From Flavobacteriaceae bacterium R38 (GTDB lineage: Bacteria; Bacteroidota; Bacteroidia; Flavobacteriales; Flavobacteriaceae): a DNA stretch of 64,000 nucleotides. The stretch is from NCBI GenBank assembly GCA_009901575.1, contig WXYP01000003.1:682001-746000 (forward strand), given 5' to 3'. Position 1 is the stretch's first letter; the number at the start of each line of letters is the position of its first letter. Under the pieces are notes generated by a model. It saw only the letters and a program-made list of their open reading frames with translations, did not search any database and was not told the origin of the DNA. Shown in pieces: positions 16,014 through 25,560 of this stretch. A program made the position numbers and the translations under genes.

Positions 16014-18059
16014 ATGGAAAAGGATATACTTAAAAAAGGATTTTCAAACCTGTGTACAGCTAAGGCAATGACGGCCTTATATGAAGACAATTTTAAACAA
16101 GTGTCAAAATACGTTCATGCAACTTCAAGAGGTCATGAAGCGATTCAAACTGCTCTTGGGATGCAATTGTTGCCACAAGATTATGCATTTCCTTATTATA
16201 GAGATGATGCTATGCTTTTAGCATTGGGAATGAAGCCATATGATTTGATGTTACAATTATTGGCTAAAAAAGATGATCCTTTTTCCGGGGGAAGAACGTA
16301 TTACTCTCACCCAAGTTTAAGAGATGATGATAAACCTAAGATACCACATCAATCTTCTGCCACAGGAATGCAGGCCATCCCTGCTACAGGAGTTGCAATG
16401 GGATTCTGGTACAAAGAAAATATTGGTATTGAAGACACCTCAGTTAAAGAAAAACCTTTTGTGGTTTGTTCTTTGGGAGATGCATCTGTGACAGAAGGTG
16501 AGATTGCCGAAGCATTTCAAATGGCAGCATTAAAACAACTTCCTATTTTGTATCTGGTACAGGATAATGGTTGGGATATTTCTGCAAATGCAGAAGAAAC
16601 CAGGGCGCAAAACGCTTTTGAGTATGCTTGTGGATTCAACGGATTAGAAGCTGTTTCTATTGATGGGGCTAATTTTACAGAAAGCTATCTAGCTATAGAA
16701 AAAGCGATTAAAACGATAAGAGAAGAGCGTAGACCAATACTAGTGCATGCTAAGGTTCCATTATTAAATCATCATACTTCAGGAGTTCGTATGGAATGGT
16801 ATCGTGATGATTTGGATGAGGCTAAATCAAGAGATCCCTACCCTGTATTGAGACAACAATTAATAGAAAATGGTATTTCTGAAAGTGAGATCGATCAGAT
16901 AGAAGCAGATGCTGTTCAAAAGGTAACATCAGATTATAAAAAAGCACTGGAAGCAGAAGATCCAAAACCTGAAGATTTATTTACACACGATTTTGCACCT
17001 ACACCAGTAACAGAAGAAACAGGAGAGCGTTTTCCAGAGCGGGATGATAAAGTTGTGATGGTAGATTGTGCATTGTTTGCAGTAGAAGAATTGATGAAAA
17101 AACACAAAGAGTGTTTGGTCTATGGACAAGATGTAGGAGGTCGTTTAGGAGGTGTATTTAGAGAAGCTGCTACTCTGGCTCAAAAGTTTGGAGATGAACG
17201 AGTATTTAATACCCCTATTCAGGAAGCATTTATTGTAGGATCTACAGTTGGGATGTCTGCAGTAGGCTTAAAACCGATTGTTGAAGTACAATTTGCCGAT
17301 TATATATGGCCGGGACTGAATCAATTATTTACAGAAGTAAGTCGTTCTTGTTATTTGACAAACGGAAAATGGCCGGTATCTATGATCTTAAGAGTACCTA
17401 TTGGGGCTTATGGAAGTGGTGGCCCGTACCATTCATCATCTGTAGAATCTGTAATTACTAATATTAGAGGAATTAAAATTGCTTATCCGAGTAATGGAGC
17501 CGATTTAAAAGGCCTGATGAAAGCTGCATATTACGATCCTAATCCGGTAGTGATATTAGAGCACAAAGGGTTGTATTGGAGTAAAGTGCCCGGAACAAAA
17601 GGAGCTACATCTATTGAGCCTTCAGAAGATTATTTATTGCCTTTTGGAAAGGCGAATGTATTGCAGGAAATCTGGAAACAGGAAGATAAAGAGACCTTAA
17701 CTATTGTTAGTTATGGAATGGGAGTACACTGGGCGATGAACGCGACAAAAGGAATGCGTGATCAGGTAGAAGTTATTGATTTACGTACATTATATCCTTT
17801 AGATGAAGATGCAGTTGTGAAATCGGTTAAGAAGACAGGAAAATGCCTTGTAGTAACAGAAGAGCCGGTAAATAATTCATTTGCGAGAAGTTTAGCAGGA
17901 ATGATCCAGGAAAAATGCTTTAAATATTTAGATGGACCAGTAATGACAATTGGATCTGAGAATATGCCCGCTATTCCGTTAAACAGTACATTGGAACAAA
18001 CTATGATTCCTTCTACAGAAAAAGTAAAACAAAAGATAGAAGAACTATTGAAGTATTGA
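16014..18059 (+). CDS. Branched-chain 2-oxo acid dehydrogenase E1, alpha and beta fused
   Basis: This thiamine-diphosphate enzyme decarboxylates 2-oxo acids and acylates the E2 lipoyl group. The alpha half (about 1-345) carries the TPP motif GDASVTEGE...QDNGWDIS. The beta half (about 345-681) begins near KVVMVDCALFAVEELM and has YGQDVGGRLGGVF and TPIQEAFIVG. In most bacteria alpha and beta are separate; the fusion is common in Bacteroidota. I chose ATG 16014 because GGGA at 16004-16007 is well spaced. The upstream ATG 15984 would translate a CCCTG-TTTAAG-CAGGG palindrome. It is the last gene before a strong terminator. Confidence 0.9.
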   Translation: MEKDILKKGFSNLCTAKAMTALYEDNFKQVSKYVHATSRGHEAIQTALGMQLLPQDYAFPYYRDDAMLLALGMKPYDLMLQLLAKKDDPFSGGRTYYSHPSLRDDDKPKIPHQSSATGMQAIPATGVAMGFWYKENIGIEDTSVKEKPFVVCSLGDASVTEGEIAEAFQMAALKQLPILYLVQDNGWDISANAEETRAQNAFEYACGFNGLEAVSIDGANFTESYLAIEKAIKTIREERRPILVHAKVPLLNHHTSGVRMEWYRDDLDEAKSRDPYPVLRQQLIENGISESEIDQIEADAVQKVTSDYKKALEAEDPKPEDLFTHDFAPTPVTEETGERFPERDDKVVMVDCALFAVEELMKKHKECLVYGQDVGGRLGGVFREAATLAQKFGDERVFNTPIQEAFIVGSTVGMSAVGLKPIVEVQFADYIWPGLNQLFTEVSRSCYLTNGKWPVSMILRVPIGAYGSGGPYHSSSVESVITNIRGIKIAYPSNGADLKGLMKAAYYDPNPVVILEHKGLYWSKVPGTKGATSIEPSEDYLLPFGKANVLQEIWKQEDKETLTIVSYGMGVHWAMNATKGMRDQVEVIDLRTLYPLDEDAVVKSVKKTGKCLVVTEEPVNNSFARSLAGMIQEKCFKYLDGPVMTIGSENMPAIPLNSTLEQTMIPSTEKVKQKIEELLKY

Positions 18060-18081
18060 TAAAAAACAGAATAATAAAAAA

Positions 18082-18110
18082 AGCTGCAATCATTGATTGC
18101 AGCTTTTTTT
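18082..18110. terminator. Bidirectional intrinsic terminator
   Basis: AGCTGCAAT and ATTGCAGCT form a 9-bp stem around a 5-nt loop, with A runs before and T runs after. It lies between the convergent E1 gene and the DUF4136 lipoprotein gene and can serve both. Confidence 0.88.
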
Positions 18111-18128
18111 ATGTAAACTATAATTTTG

Positions 18129-18710
18129 TTAGTTTCCGGCCACTCTTTTCTCTGGTGGGTATTGCTGTAAAATCTCGCTTACAAACTCATTAATACGAGC
18201 CTCTTTCTTTTCGATACTGCTATTGGTTAAAAAACCAGTTCCCTTACCTTGCCAAACTAATTCTTTGGTTTTAGCATCTATAATATCGATGTATAGCGAT
18301 CCTTCGGTACGGGTTGATACGTTATTATAACCTCCAAATCCTCCATAAAAAGGCCCATAGAAAGGTCCGTAAAACCCACCGAATCCAAATCCGCCAAAAC
18401 CTCCATATCCAAAGTTGTTATAAACATCTACACGTTGGTTTTCTTTGGTGAAAATACTAACTAATAAATCCGGGTTTTGAGATTTAGTAAATCCTTTATC
18501 TACCAGCTCATTGTTAATGGCTCTTAAGATTCGTTTTTTATCTAAATCAGATATTTCGGCTTTATCTATCCCTGGTTTAAAGAATGCAAAAGATTTATAT
18601 TCTCCAAAACTTGCTTGTCTGTCAAAATCGGAGACTACTCTTACACTAGAACAAGAACTAGTAATAATCACTACTAAACAGAGGAGTGATAAAAATTTAA
18701 TTGTTTTCAT
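18129..18710 (-). CDS. DUF4136-family lipoprotein with glycine/aromatic-rich insert
   Basis: The signal peptide ends in a lipobox-like TSSCSS (Cys near residue 20), so it is probably an outer-membrane lipoprotein. The body matches the DUF4136 layout: VVSDFDRQASFGEYKSFAFF at the start, EINNELVDKGF-type helix, then GSLYIDIIDAKTKELVWQGKGTG near the end. Between the halves (about residues 104-130) is a Gly/Phe/Tyr/Pro run of repeating GGF and YGPF units, probably a flexible surface loop. The 193 residues are typical. Function is unknown. It has its own promoter region and shares the terminator at 18082-18110. Confidence 0.82.
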   Translation of the reverse strand: MKTIKFLSLLCLVVIITSSCSSVRVVSDFDRQASFGEYKSFAFFKPGIDKAEISDLDKKRILRAINNELVDKGFTKSQNPDLLVSIFTKENQRVDVYNNFGYGGFGGFGFGGFYGPFYGPFYGGFGGYNNVSTRTEGSLYIDIIDAKTKELVWQGKGTGFLTNSSIEKKEARINEFVSEILQQYPPEKRVAGN

Positions 18711-18935
18711 AATACAGCTTTTTGAATTAATAATACACTAGAACCTAATATGCTAAAGTTACAAAATTTTATAATGACTAAATATTTTAAAAATTAAAAT
18801 GAGATGTTTTTTAGCATTTAATTCTTTTTCTTGTTCTAAACTTCTTTGATTGAAAGCGGTTTGAAACCATGTTTTATACATCAACAATCATACCATAAAT
18901 AGATATGATTTAATTAAATAAAAAAGTATTTGAGA

Positions 18936-19106
<171 letters not shown>

Positions 19107-19151
19107 TTACAAAGGTAATTGAATTGGCGTGGTAATTGAAACGATTAAGTT

Positions 19152-19487
19152 ATGATTTTCACTTTTAGACATATAGTACCTAAACAATATGTGGCTTTAA
19201 CTTTATGGCCTGTAATTATTATTAAGGAAACAGCGCTTAAGAATGATCCTGTTTTGTTGAATCATGAACGCATTCATTTAAAACAACAACTCGAATTATT
19301 TATCCTTCCTTTTTATATTTTGTACCTCTGTGAATGGATTGTCGGATTATATAAATATAGAAATTGGTATAAAGCATATAAAAATATAAGTTTTGAGCGA
19401 GAGGCATATCTGCATGAAGAAAATCTAAATTACCTGGATAACAGGCAAAAATGGAGTTTTTTAAGGTATATTAGCGTAAAAGACTAA
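19152..19487 (+). CDS. Small membrane-associated protein with HExxH motif
   Basis: The 111-residue protein has HERIH at residues 38-42, the core zinc-binding motif of gluzincin peptidases. It is followed by a hydrophobic stretch (about 48-64, FILPFYILYLCEWIVGL) and then FEREAY (E82/E84), which could supply the third zinc ligand. It resembles short conserved hypothetical proteins of Flavobacteriia. Peptidase activity is plausible but unproven. It overlaps the start of the next gene by 1 nt, so the two are coupled. Confidence 0.75.
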   Translation: MIFTFRHIVPKQYVALTLWPVIIIKETALKNDPVLLNHERIHLKQQLELFILPFYILYLCEWIVGLYKYRNWYKAYKNISFEREAYLHEENLNYLDNRQKWSFLRYISVKD

Positions 19488-20410
19488 TGCAGGATTTTTT
19501 ACCAGATAAAATTCTGAATCAGGAAATTAAACTACCTGATTTGATTGAAAGAAAAATCAAATTATTTGTAAAGAGGGAAGATCTCATACATCCTCATATC
19601 TCCGGAAATAAATACAGGAAATTAAAGTATAATTTAGAGAAAGCTCAAAAGAGTAAACACGATACATTGTTGACTTTTGGCGGAGCATATTCTAATCATA
19701 TAGCTGCCGTTGCTTCTGCTGGAAAGATGATAGGGTTTAATACCATCGGAGTTATAAGAGGAGAAGAATTGGAAGATAAAGTGAAAGATAACGATACTTT
19801 ATCTTATGCGGTTTCTTGTGGAATGAAACTAAAATTCATCTCCCGATCAGATTATAAGAATAAAGAATCTTCAATTATCATTGGTAAACTCCGTGAAGAA
19901 TTTGGAGAATTTTATTTGATTCCGGAAGGAGGTACTAACCCTTTAGCAATAAAAGGATGTGAAGAAATATTAAATGAAAACGACACGGTTTTTGATGTGG
20001 TTTGTTCTAGTGTGGGAACGGGAGGTACTATTTCCGGACTTATAAATTGTTCAAAACTTGGTCAACAAGTTTTGGGTTTTCCTGCTTTAAAAGGAACGTT
20101 TTTAAGAGACGAGATTCGTAAATTTGTTAAGGATGATAATTGGAAATTGATCGAGGATTATCATTTTGGAGGATATGCTAAAGTATCTGCTGAGCTTATT
20201 GCTTTTATGAATGAATTCCGTAAAGTAACAGGAATTTTATTGGACCCTGTATATACCGGGAAAATGATGTTTGGAATACTAGATTTAGTAAAAAAAGGTT
20301 ATTTTAAAGAAGGAACTAAGATATTAGCAGTACATACCGGAGGATTACAAGGAATTTCCAGTATGAATAAACAACTAAAAAAAAGACAATTACCTTTAAT
20401 TGAAATATGA
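19487..20410 (+). CDS. PLP-dependent D-cysteine desulfhydrase / ACC deaminase family protein
   Basis: This is a fold-type II PLP enzyme of the 1-aminocyclopropane-1-carboxylate deaminase/D-cysteine desulfhydrase family. The PLP lysine is probably K42 in SGNKYRKLKYNL. The substrate-pocket motif TFGGAYSNHIAAVA follows, and SVGTGGTISGL binds the PLP phosphate. The 307 residues fit the shorter desulfhydrase-like group. Sequence alone does not separate the two activities, and in bacteria of this type D-cysteine desulfhydrase is at least as likely. It overlaps the genes on both sides. Confidence 0.85.
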   Translation: MQDFLPDKILNQEIKLPDLIERKIKLFVKREDLIHPHISGNKYRKLKYNLEKAQKSKHDTLLTFGGAYSNHIAAVASAGKMIGFNTIGVIRGEELEDKVKDNDTLSYAVSCGMKLKFISRSDYKNKESSIIIGKLREEFGEFYLIPEGGTNPLAIKGCEEILNENDTVFDVVCSSVGTGGTISGLINCSKLGQQVLGFPALKGTFLRDEIRKFVKDDNWKLIEDYHFGGYAKVSAELIAFMNEFRKVTGILLDPVYTGKMMFGILDLVKKGYFKEGTKILAVHTGGLQGISSMNKQLKKRQLPLIEI

Positions 20411-21216
20411 TGTACAGATTTCTATATCTATTGATAACAGTATTATTTCTGGTTGGATGCGGAGCAAAAAAGAGAGCTCTCAGAAAAACAAAAAAGGCAG
20501 AAGAAGTTGTAACTAAAAAAGAAAAAAAATCTCCGGCTAAAGAAGAATTTGTTGTTTTTAATATTACATCTACAGAACATTACATAGAAACTTTTAAAGA
20601 TGTAGCTAAAAAAAATATGATTGAATACGGAATTCCTGCAAGTATTACTTTGGCTCAGGGAATTCTGGAGAGCGGCTCAGGAAGAGGTACTTTAACCCGT
20701 AAAACAAACAATCATTTTGGAATAAAATGCCACAGAGGATGGGAAGGTGATCGAGATTATTATGATGATGATGAAAAAGGAGAGTGTTTTAGGAAATACA
20801 ATCATCCTATGTTTTCTTATAGAGATCACTCCCTGTTTTTGACGAGTAGAAGCAGGTATGATTTTTTATTCGATTTAAAAAAGAGCAATTACAAAGGATG
20901 GGCAAGAGGATTAAAAAAAGCCGGATATGCTACAGATAGAAAATATCCGACAAAGCTTATTTCTATTATAGAGCGATATAAGCTTTATCAATACGACAAA
21001 GAAGTATTAAAAGATAAATGGAAACCCATTAAAGAAATTGAAACTCCTGTAGTATCTTCGCAAACCAAAAAAATACATACTGTCATTAAAGGAGATACTT
21101 TATATTCTATTTCCAGAAGATATGGATTAACCGTAGAAAAGTTAATGTCTATTAATAACCTGGATAATATAAATATTTCAATAGGACAAAAACTTATTAT
21201 AAAGCCTTCTAAATAA
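20407..21216 (+). CDS. Glucosaminidase-domain lipoprotein with C-terminal LysM
   Basis: A predicted cell-envelope muramidase-type hydrolase. The lipobox LVGCGAKK gives a lipid anchor at about residue 18, followed by a Lys/Glu-rich linker. The glucosaminidase domain (about 55-190) has [19 protein letters not shown] with the likely catalytic Glu, and [10 protein letters not shown] LysM domain (about 220-268, [18 protein letters not shown]) binds peptidoglycan. It overlaps the preceding gene by 4 nt and is followed 1 nt later by hemL, so it belongs to a four-gene run. It probably trims peptidoglycan during growth or division. Confidence 0.9.
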   Translation: MMYRFLYLLITVLFLVGCGAKKRALRKTKKAEEVVTKKEKKSPAKEEFVVFNITSTEHYIETFKDVAKKNMIEYGIPASITLAQGILESGSGRGTLTRKTNNHFGIKCHRGWEGDRDYYDDDEKGECFRKYNHPMFSYRDHSLFLTSRSRYDFLFDLKKSNYKGWARGLKKAGYATDRKYPTKLISIIERYKLYQYDKEVLKDKWKPIKEIETPVVSSQTKKIHTVIKGDTLYSISRRYGLTVEKLMSINNLDNINISIGQKLIIKPSK

Positions 21217-21217
21217 A

Positions 21218-22504
21218 ATGATCTATAAAAGAAGTAGTGCATTATTCGCACAAGCCTCAGAAGTAATTCCCGGAGGTGTTAATTCTCCTGTTCGTGCATT
21301 TAAAGCTGTTGGAGGAGATCCTATATTTATAAAAAAAGCCAAAGGGGCGTACCTCTATGATGAAGATGGTAATGAACTTATAGATTATATTGCTTCATGG
21401 GGGCCTATGATTTTAGGACACGCATATGGACCTGTAATTAATGCTGTAATAGAAAAAGCAAAAAAAGGCACTTCTTTTGGGATGCCAACCGAAATTGAAA
21501 CCGAAATTGCCCAACTTGCAGTATCTATGGTTCCTAATATAGATAAAATACGTTTTGTAAATAGCGGAACAGAAGCCTGTATGAGTGCTATTAGATTGGC
21601 CAGAGGGTATACGGGGAGAGAAAAAATAATAAAATTTGCGGGTTGTTACCACGGGCATTCAGATTCATTTCTTATTCAGGCTGGTAGTGGCGCTGTTACT
21701 TTTGGTAGTCCGAATAGTCCCGGAGTCACTTCCGGAACTGCTAAAGATACTTTATTGGCTAATTATAACGACTTAGAAAATGTGCGTCAGATTGTGGCTG
21801 CCAATAAAGGAGAAATTGCAGCTATTATTATAGAGCCGGTTGCGGGTAATATGGGATGTATTATTCCTGAAGAAGGGTTTTTAGAAGGTATTAGAAGTAT
21901 TTGTGATGAAGAAGGTATTCTATTTATTTTTGATGAGGTAATGACAGGATTTCGCCTTGCAAAAGGAGGAGCGCAAGAGTTATTAAAAATAAATGCTGAT
22001 ATAGTTACTTTTGGAAAAGTGATAGGAGGTGGACTTCCGGTAGGTGCTTTTGCAGCTCGAAACGAAATTATGAATCATTTAGCGCCATTAGGACCGGTAT
22101 ATCAGGCGGGAACCTTAAGCGGAAATCCGTTAGCTATGGCTGCCGGCCTGGCAATGTTAACTACCTTAAATGAAACTCCTGAAATTTTTACCAGTTTGAA
22201 TGAAAAAACAGCTTACTTGCATAACGGACTGGAAAATACATTGAGTAATGGTATTCTTCCTTATCAAATTAATCGTTTAGGATCAATGATATCTGTTCAT
22301 TTTACAGATGAGGCTGTCATTGATTTTAAAACTTCTGCTAAAGGAAATAATGACACCTTTAAAAAATTCTTCCACGGAATGTTATCTCAAGGTATTTATT
22401 TACCTCCGAGTGCATTTGAAAGTTGGTTCTTAAACGATGCATTAAGTTATGCAGATCTTGATAAGACGATAGATGCTGTTAGTAAAGTTATTAAAGAACT
22501 GTAA
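21218..22504 (+). CDS. hemL: Glutamate-1-semialdehyde 2,1-aminomutase
   Basis: HemL makes 5-aminolevulinate from glutamate-1-semialdehyde in the C5 tetrapyrrole route. The 428 residues match the family. The PLP lysine is K267 in [14 protein letters not shown]. Other signatures are [23 protein letters not shown] and the N-terminal [13 protein letters not shown]. It starts 1 nt after the glucosaminidase stop codon, so its translation is probably coupled. It converges with the gene at 22510 with only 5 nt between them and no visible hairpin terminator. Confidence 0.96.
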   Translation: MIYKRSSALFAQASEVIPGGVNSPVRAFKAVGGDPIFIKKAKGAYLYDEDGNELIDYIASWGPMILGHAYGPVINAVIEKAKKGTSFGMPTEIETEIAQLAVSMVPNIDKIRFVNSGTEACMSAIRLARGYTGREKIIKFAGCYHGHSDSFLIQAGSGAVTFGSPNSPGVTSGTAKDTLLANYNDLENVRQIVAANKGEIAAIIIEPVAGNMGCIIPEEGFLEGIRSICDEEGILFIFDEVMTGFRLAKGGAQELLKINADIVTFGKVIGGGLPVGAFAARNEIMNHLAPLGPVYQAGTLSGNPLAMAAGLAMLTTLNETPEIFTSLNEKTAYLHNGLENTLSNGILPYQINRLGSMISVHFTDEAVIDFKTSAKGNNDTFKKFFHGMLSQGIYLPPSAFESWFLNDALSYADLDKTIDAVSKVIKEL

Positions 22505-22509
22505 TAATC

Positions 22510-22860
22510 TTATTGCGGACCTTCTACAACTGAATTAGAACGAATAAGCTTTTTGAACTGATCTTCATTAAGTATTTTTTGTAGGCTGTTAATGAATTCA
22601 ATATCAATCTCAGCAATTTTTAAACCCCAGGCTTTTTTACTTAGCTTGGCGGTTTTTAAAGACTCCATTTTCTTTTCTCGGGTCAAAACGATATCGTACA
22701 TTTTGATTTCCTGTTCTTCATTTAAATTTAACTGAACGTCTGAATTTAAACTTGTAATTTTTTCTTTAGCAAGTACTTCAATTTTACTTTCCTGAGCCAT
22801 AGAAACCTGACTTCCCAGAAACATTAAAGCAGCAAATAAAAATAACTTAACTGTCTTCAT
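22510..22860 (-). CDS. Small secreted protein, Spy/CpxP-like sensor-type helical protein
   Basis: The 116-residue protein has a signal peptide (about 1-22, ending VSMAQ) and a charged helical body. The segment LNLNEEQEIKMYDIVLTREKKMESL followed by LQKILNEDQFKKLI resembles the paired LTxxQ-type helices of Spy/CpxP-like periplasmic proteins common in Bacteroidota. No enzymatic motif is visible. It has its own start region and lies downstream of nothing obvious. Family assignment is tentative. Confidence 0.7.
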   Translation of the reverse strand: MKTVKLFLFAALMFLGSQVSMAQESKIEVLAKEKITSLNSDVQLNLNEEQEIKMYDIVLTREKKMESLKTAKLSKKAWGLKIAEIDIEFINSLQKILNEDQFKKLIRSNSVVEGPQ

Positions 22861-22963
22861 GATTTTTGTTCTTTATGGGGGTAAAAGACTGTTTTATTTA
22901 GAATAAACTGTATATAAGTTTATTATTTACCTTAAGATATAACGCAATAATGTCAATTGTATT

Positions 22964-24655
22964 TTAAAAATGAAGGTTTTTTATGTTTTTTTTATTGAAA
23001 ATAAGCTGTGGTGCCTGGATTTCCTTGGCTGGGAAAAAGGTAATTTGAAGCTCTTTTTTGCCCCTTAAAAGTTTAAATGTTGCTTCTTTTTTTGGATCGC
23101 TATATACACTTACAGAAAGTGCTTTATCACCATCTCTCATCCCTGCTTTATAGGCGTTAGATGCTATATCGACATTACTGATTAACCGTGTTTTCAAATC
23201 CAGTTCATACCCGCGATAAAAAACTTCAGCAGTAGGAATAAATTCAAATTCAAAATCCTCGAAAATGGCTTTCAAATCCATTAATTTTCCGTTTACTATG
23301 TGTTTATCAAAAAAGGGTTTGATATCATCATTTAAAAAGCTATTTACCCTTTTAATAAAATAAGGGTGATCTATTTTTTGATTTTTATTCCGGGCATCAT
23401 CTAAAAATGCTAACATAAGATCATTCAGATTAAACCTGCCACTTGAATCTTTCCTGATTTTATGATCCAGGTAGAAAGCAAAGATCGCTCCTCTTCGATA
23501 AGGTAGTTTTTCATAATCCCAGTTCGACCAGAAATTTTCATAGTTAATCTCACTATTAGGCGCTTCTTTGACAGAAGAAACATGTAAATTGGCTATAATT
23601 TTATTGAACTCGTCTATAAAGAACGCTTCATCTAGTCCAAGAATACGATTGGAGGCAATATTCTTGATGGTGTAATAATCTGTAAAACCTTCACTAAACC
23701 AATATTGCTCCTCCTCATTAGCGTTTTGAATGTTGTGCCCTATCCAATTATGCATTAATTCATGATTAAAAAGATAAGCCAATCCTTCTATTTCAAGATA
23801 AGCATTATTACTGGCAGAAATTGCAAAAGAATTGGTTAGACCTGTTCCCTGAAATGAACTTCCGTTTTTCATAGGGAAAGGAAGCATAGTTATTGTAAAG
23901 TATTCCTGGGAGTGATCTTTCCAAAAATTGCGTTGAGCCGTGATTGTTTTTCCTAATAAATTTACAATTGTTGAATCCTGGAAAGTAACCCAATCCCCCC
24001 TGGTAGCCAGGTAAACTTTGTTTTTTTGAATATTGATAGGATGTATTTTATAATCCCCTCCAACAAATACAGCAGAATGAAATTTATCTTTTTCTACGGT
24101 CAATTCCTGGACTCTTTGATTGCTTCCAAAACTATTGTGAATAGTATAATTTTCCGGGAAATCTTTCCAGTCAATTTTAATGTTCATAGCAGTACTGCTT
24201 TCGTTGGCTAAATGATCTGGAATCATAAATAGATTGTGCGAAAAAATGCTAAAATATTCCGGTTGAATAATAGGACGATATGTTTTTTTAGAATTTAAAG
24301 GAAGCTCAGTATCCTGATGTAGGGTGTATTCAAATTCAATATAATCGAGATTTTTTGTGTGCTTGATTTCTATACGATTACTATCCGGATTTTTAATAAT
24401 TTCACCAACCCCTTTTGTTAATCTTAAATTGGAAAGACAGTTGTATAAAGAGTCTTCTCCCCAGGCATTATTTTGGAAAGATAACATGGTCAATCCGGAA
24501 TCATTGGCTTTAAATATAGCTTTGATCTTCATTGATGAAATACTGTCTTTTATAAAAGGAGATACTTCAAAATGTATATCTGGAGCTCTTTTGATATTAC
24601 ATGAAATTTGTACAAAGATTAAGATCGTTATGATAAGATAAATTACTTTTTTCAT
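22964..24655 (-). CDS. M61-like zinc aminopeptidase lipoprotein with C-terminal PDZ
   Basis: The N-terminus has a lipobox (VQISCN, Cys19). The gluzincin site is HELMHNWIGHN with H298, E299 and H302, and the third ligand E322 lies in FSEGFTDYY, the arrangement of M1/M61 peptidases. A PDZ-like segment near residues 495-545 (AYKAGMRDGDKALSV) matches the M61 glycyl-aminopeptidase layout. The 563 residues fit. It is the last gene of a run of three: S41 peptidase, retropepsin-like protein, then this one, with gaps of 41 and 21 nt. Confidence 0.82.
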   Translation of the reverse strand: MKKVIYLIITILIFVQISCNIKRAPDIHFEVSPFIKDSISSMKIKAIFKANDSGLTMLSFQNNAWGEDSLYNCLSNLRLTKGVGEIIKNPDSNRIEIKHTKNLDYIEFEYTLHQDTELPLNSKKTYRPIIQPEYFSIFSHNLFMIPDHLANESSTAMNIKIDWKDFPENYTIHNSFGSNQRVQELTVEKDKFHSAVFVGGDYKIHPINIQKNKVYLATRGDWVTFQDSTIVNLLGKTITAQRNFWKDHSQEYFTITMLPFPMKNGSSFQGTGLTNSFAISASNNAYLEIEGLAYLFNHELMHNWIGHNIQNANEEEQYWFSEGFTDYYTIKNIASNRILGLDEAFFIDEFNKIIANLHVSSVKEAPNSEINYENFWSNWDYEKLPYRRGAIFAFYLDHKIRKDSSGRFNLNDLMLAFLDDARNKNQKIDHPYFIKRVNSFLNDDIKPFFDKHIVNGKLMDLKAIFEDFEFEFIPTAEVFYRGYELDLKTRLISNVDIASNAYKAGMRDGDKALSVSVYSDPKKEATFKLLRGKKELQITFFPAKEIQAPQLIFNKKNIKNLHF

Positions 24656-24676
24656 TTGTATTATTTTTTAAGATCA

Positions 24677-25519
24677 TTACTTTTCTTTTTTGACAACAGA
24701 AATATTTTCAAATGTTAATTCATGTTCAAAAGGATCGATGTGTATTTTATATTTTCCAATAAAATCACCTCCTATTATGCCTACAGCATTTAATTGTTTT
24801 AAAACTGATAAATCCTGGCTAACCATTTTTAATGTGACATTTTTAGTTCCTATTTTCATATTAAAATTGTCTGTATCGAGATCTTTATAGAAAGTAGAAT
24901 CAATCACAGAAACAGGAGAGCCGGTATCGATAATGAGATTTACGTTTTGATTTTGAATTGTTACAGGAACACTTAAATAATTAGAGTTTTTCTTATATGG
25001 GGTTTTTAAAAACTCATTTTGAATACTACTTTTTTGTTCGAATAATTCAAACTTATTTGTTCCGTAGTTGATCACTGTGTAATATTTGCTAAAATACCCC
25101 CATCCAATAACAGCTTTAAAATCGGAATTAATTTGCTTTGCAACGCCTTCCATCTCTCCGGGAGAAGATGAAAATTCAATATTGTTCTCTTTCCATTGTC
25201 CAATAATTATTTCTTTTGCTGTTCCTCGATTTATTTCAAAAGAATTACCGTAAATATCTTTAGCTATAGCTTTAGTTTTTATAACCGAAATGTTTTGATC
25301 TTTCACTAAAGTTGAAGATAGTTGAATAACATTTGGGTCACCAAAATCAATCATAGCTTTTATTTTCTGACCATTAACCGTGATGTTTGTAAAAATCAGA
25401 CCGTAATCAGATTTTTCAATCTCAATTACATTTGGAGTGGTTTTTGAAATTAAACTGGTGCTATTCTGGAAAAGACTAAAAGTTAAGATAAGAGTAAATA
25501 ATTTACTAAGCATGATCAT
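24677..25519 (-). CDS. Two-lobed retropepsin-like aspartyl protease
   Basis: The 280-residue protein has a signal peptide and two retropepsin-like halves in one chain. The second lobe has a canonical DTGSPVS (D198) and GIIGGDFIGKYKIHID near its end. The first lobe has the same order but a divergent MIDFGDPN (D58, Thr replaced by Phe) and AVIGWGYFSKYYTVIN. One chain could therefore form the two-Asp active site alone. Whether the first lobe supports catalysis is uncertain. An alternative start lies at 25513. It sits between S41 and M61 peptidase genes. Confidence 0.8.
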   Translation of the reverse strand: MIMLSKLFTLILTFSLFQNSTSLISKTTPNVIEIEKSDYGLIFTNITVNGQKIKAMIDFGDPNVIQLSSTLVKDQNISVIKTKAIAKDIYGNSFEINRGTAKEIIIGQWKENNIEFSSSPGEMEGVAKQINSDFKAVIGWGYFSKYYTVINYGTNKFELFEQKSSIQNEFLKTPYKKNSNYLSVPVTIQNQNVNLIIDTGSPVSVIDSTFYKDLDTDNFNMKIGTKNVTLKMVSQDLSVLKQLNAVGIIGGDFIGKYKIHIDPFEHELTFENISVVKKEK

Positions 25520-25560
25520 ATAATTTAAATTAGCAGAATGTGTATTATTAATTGTTTAGA

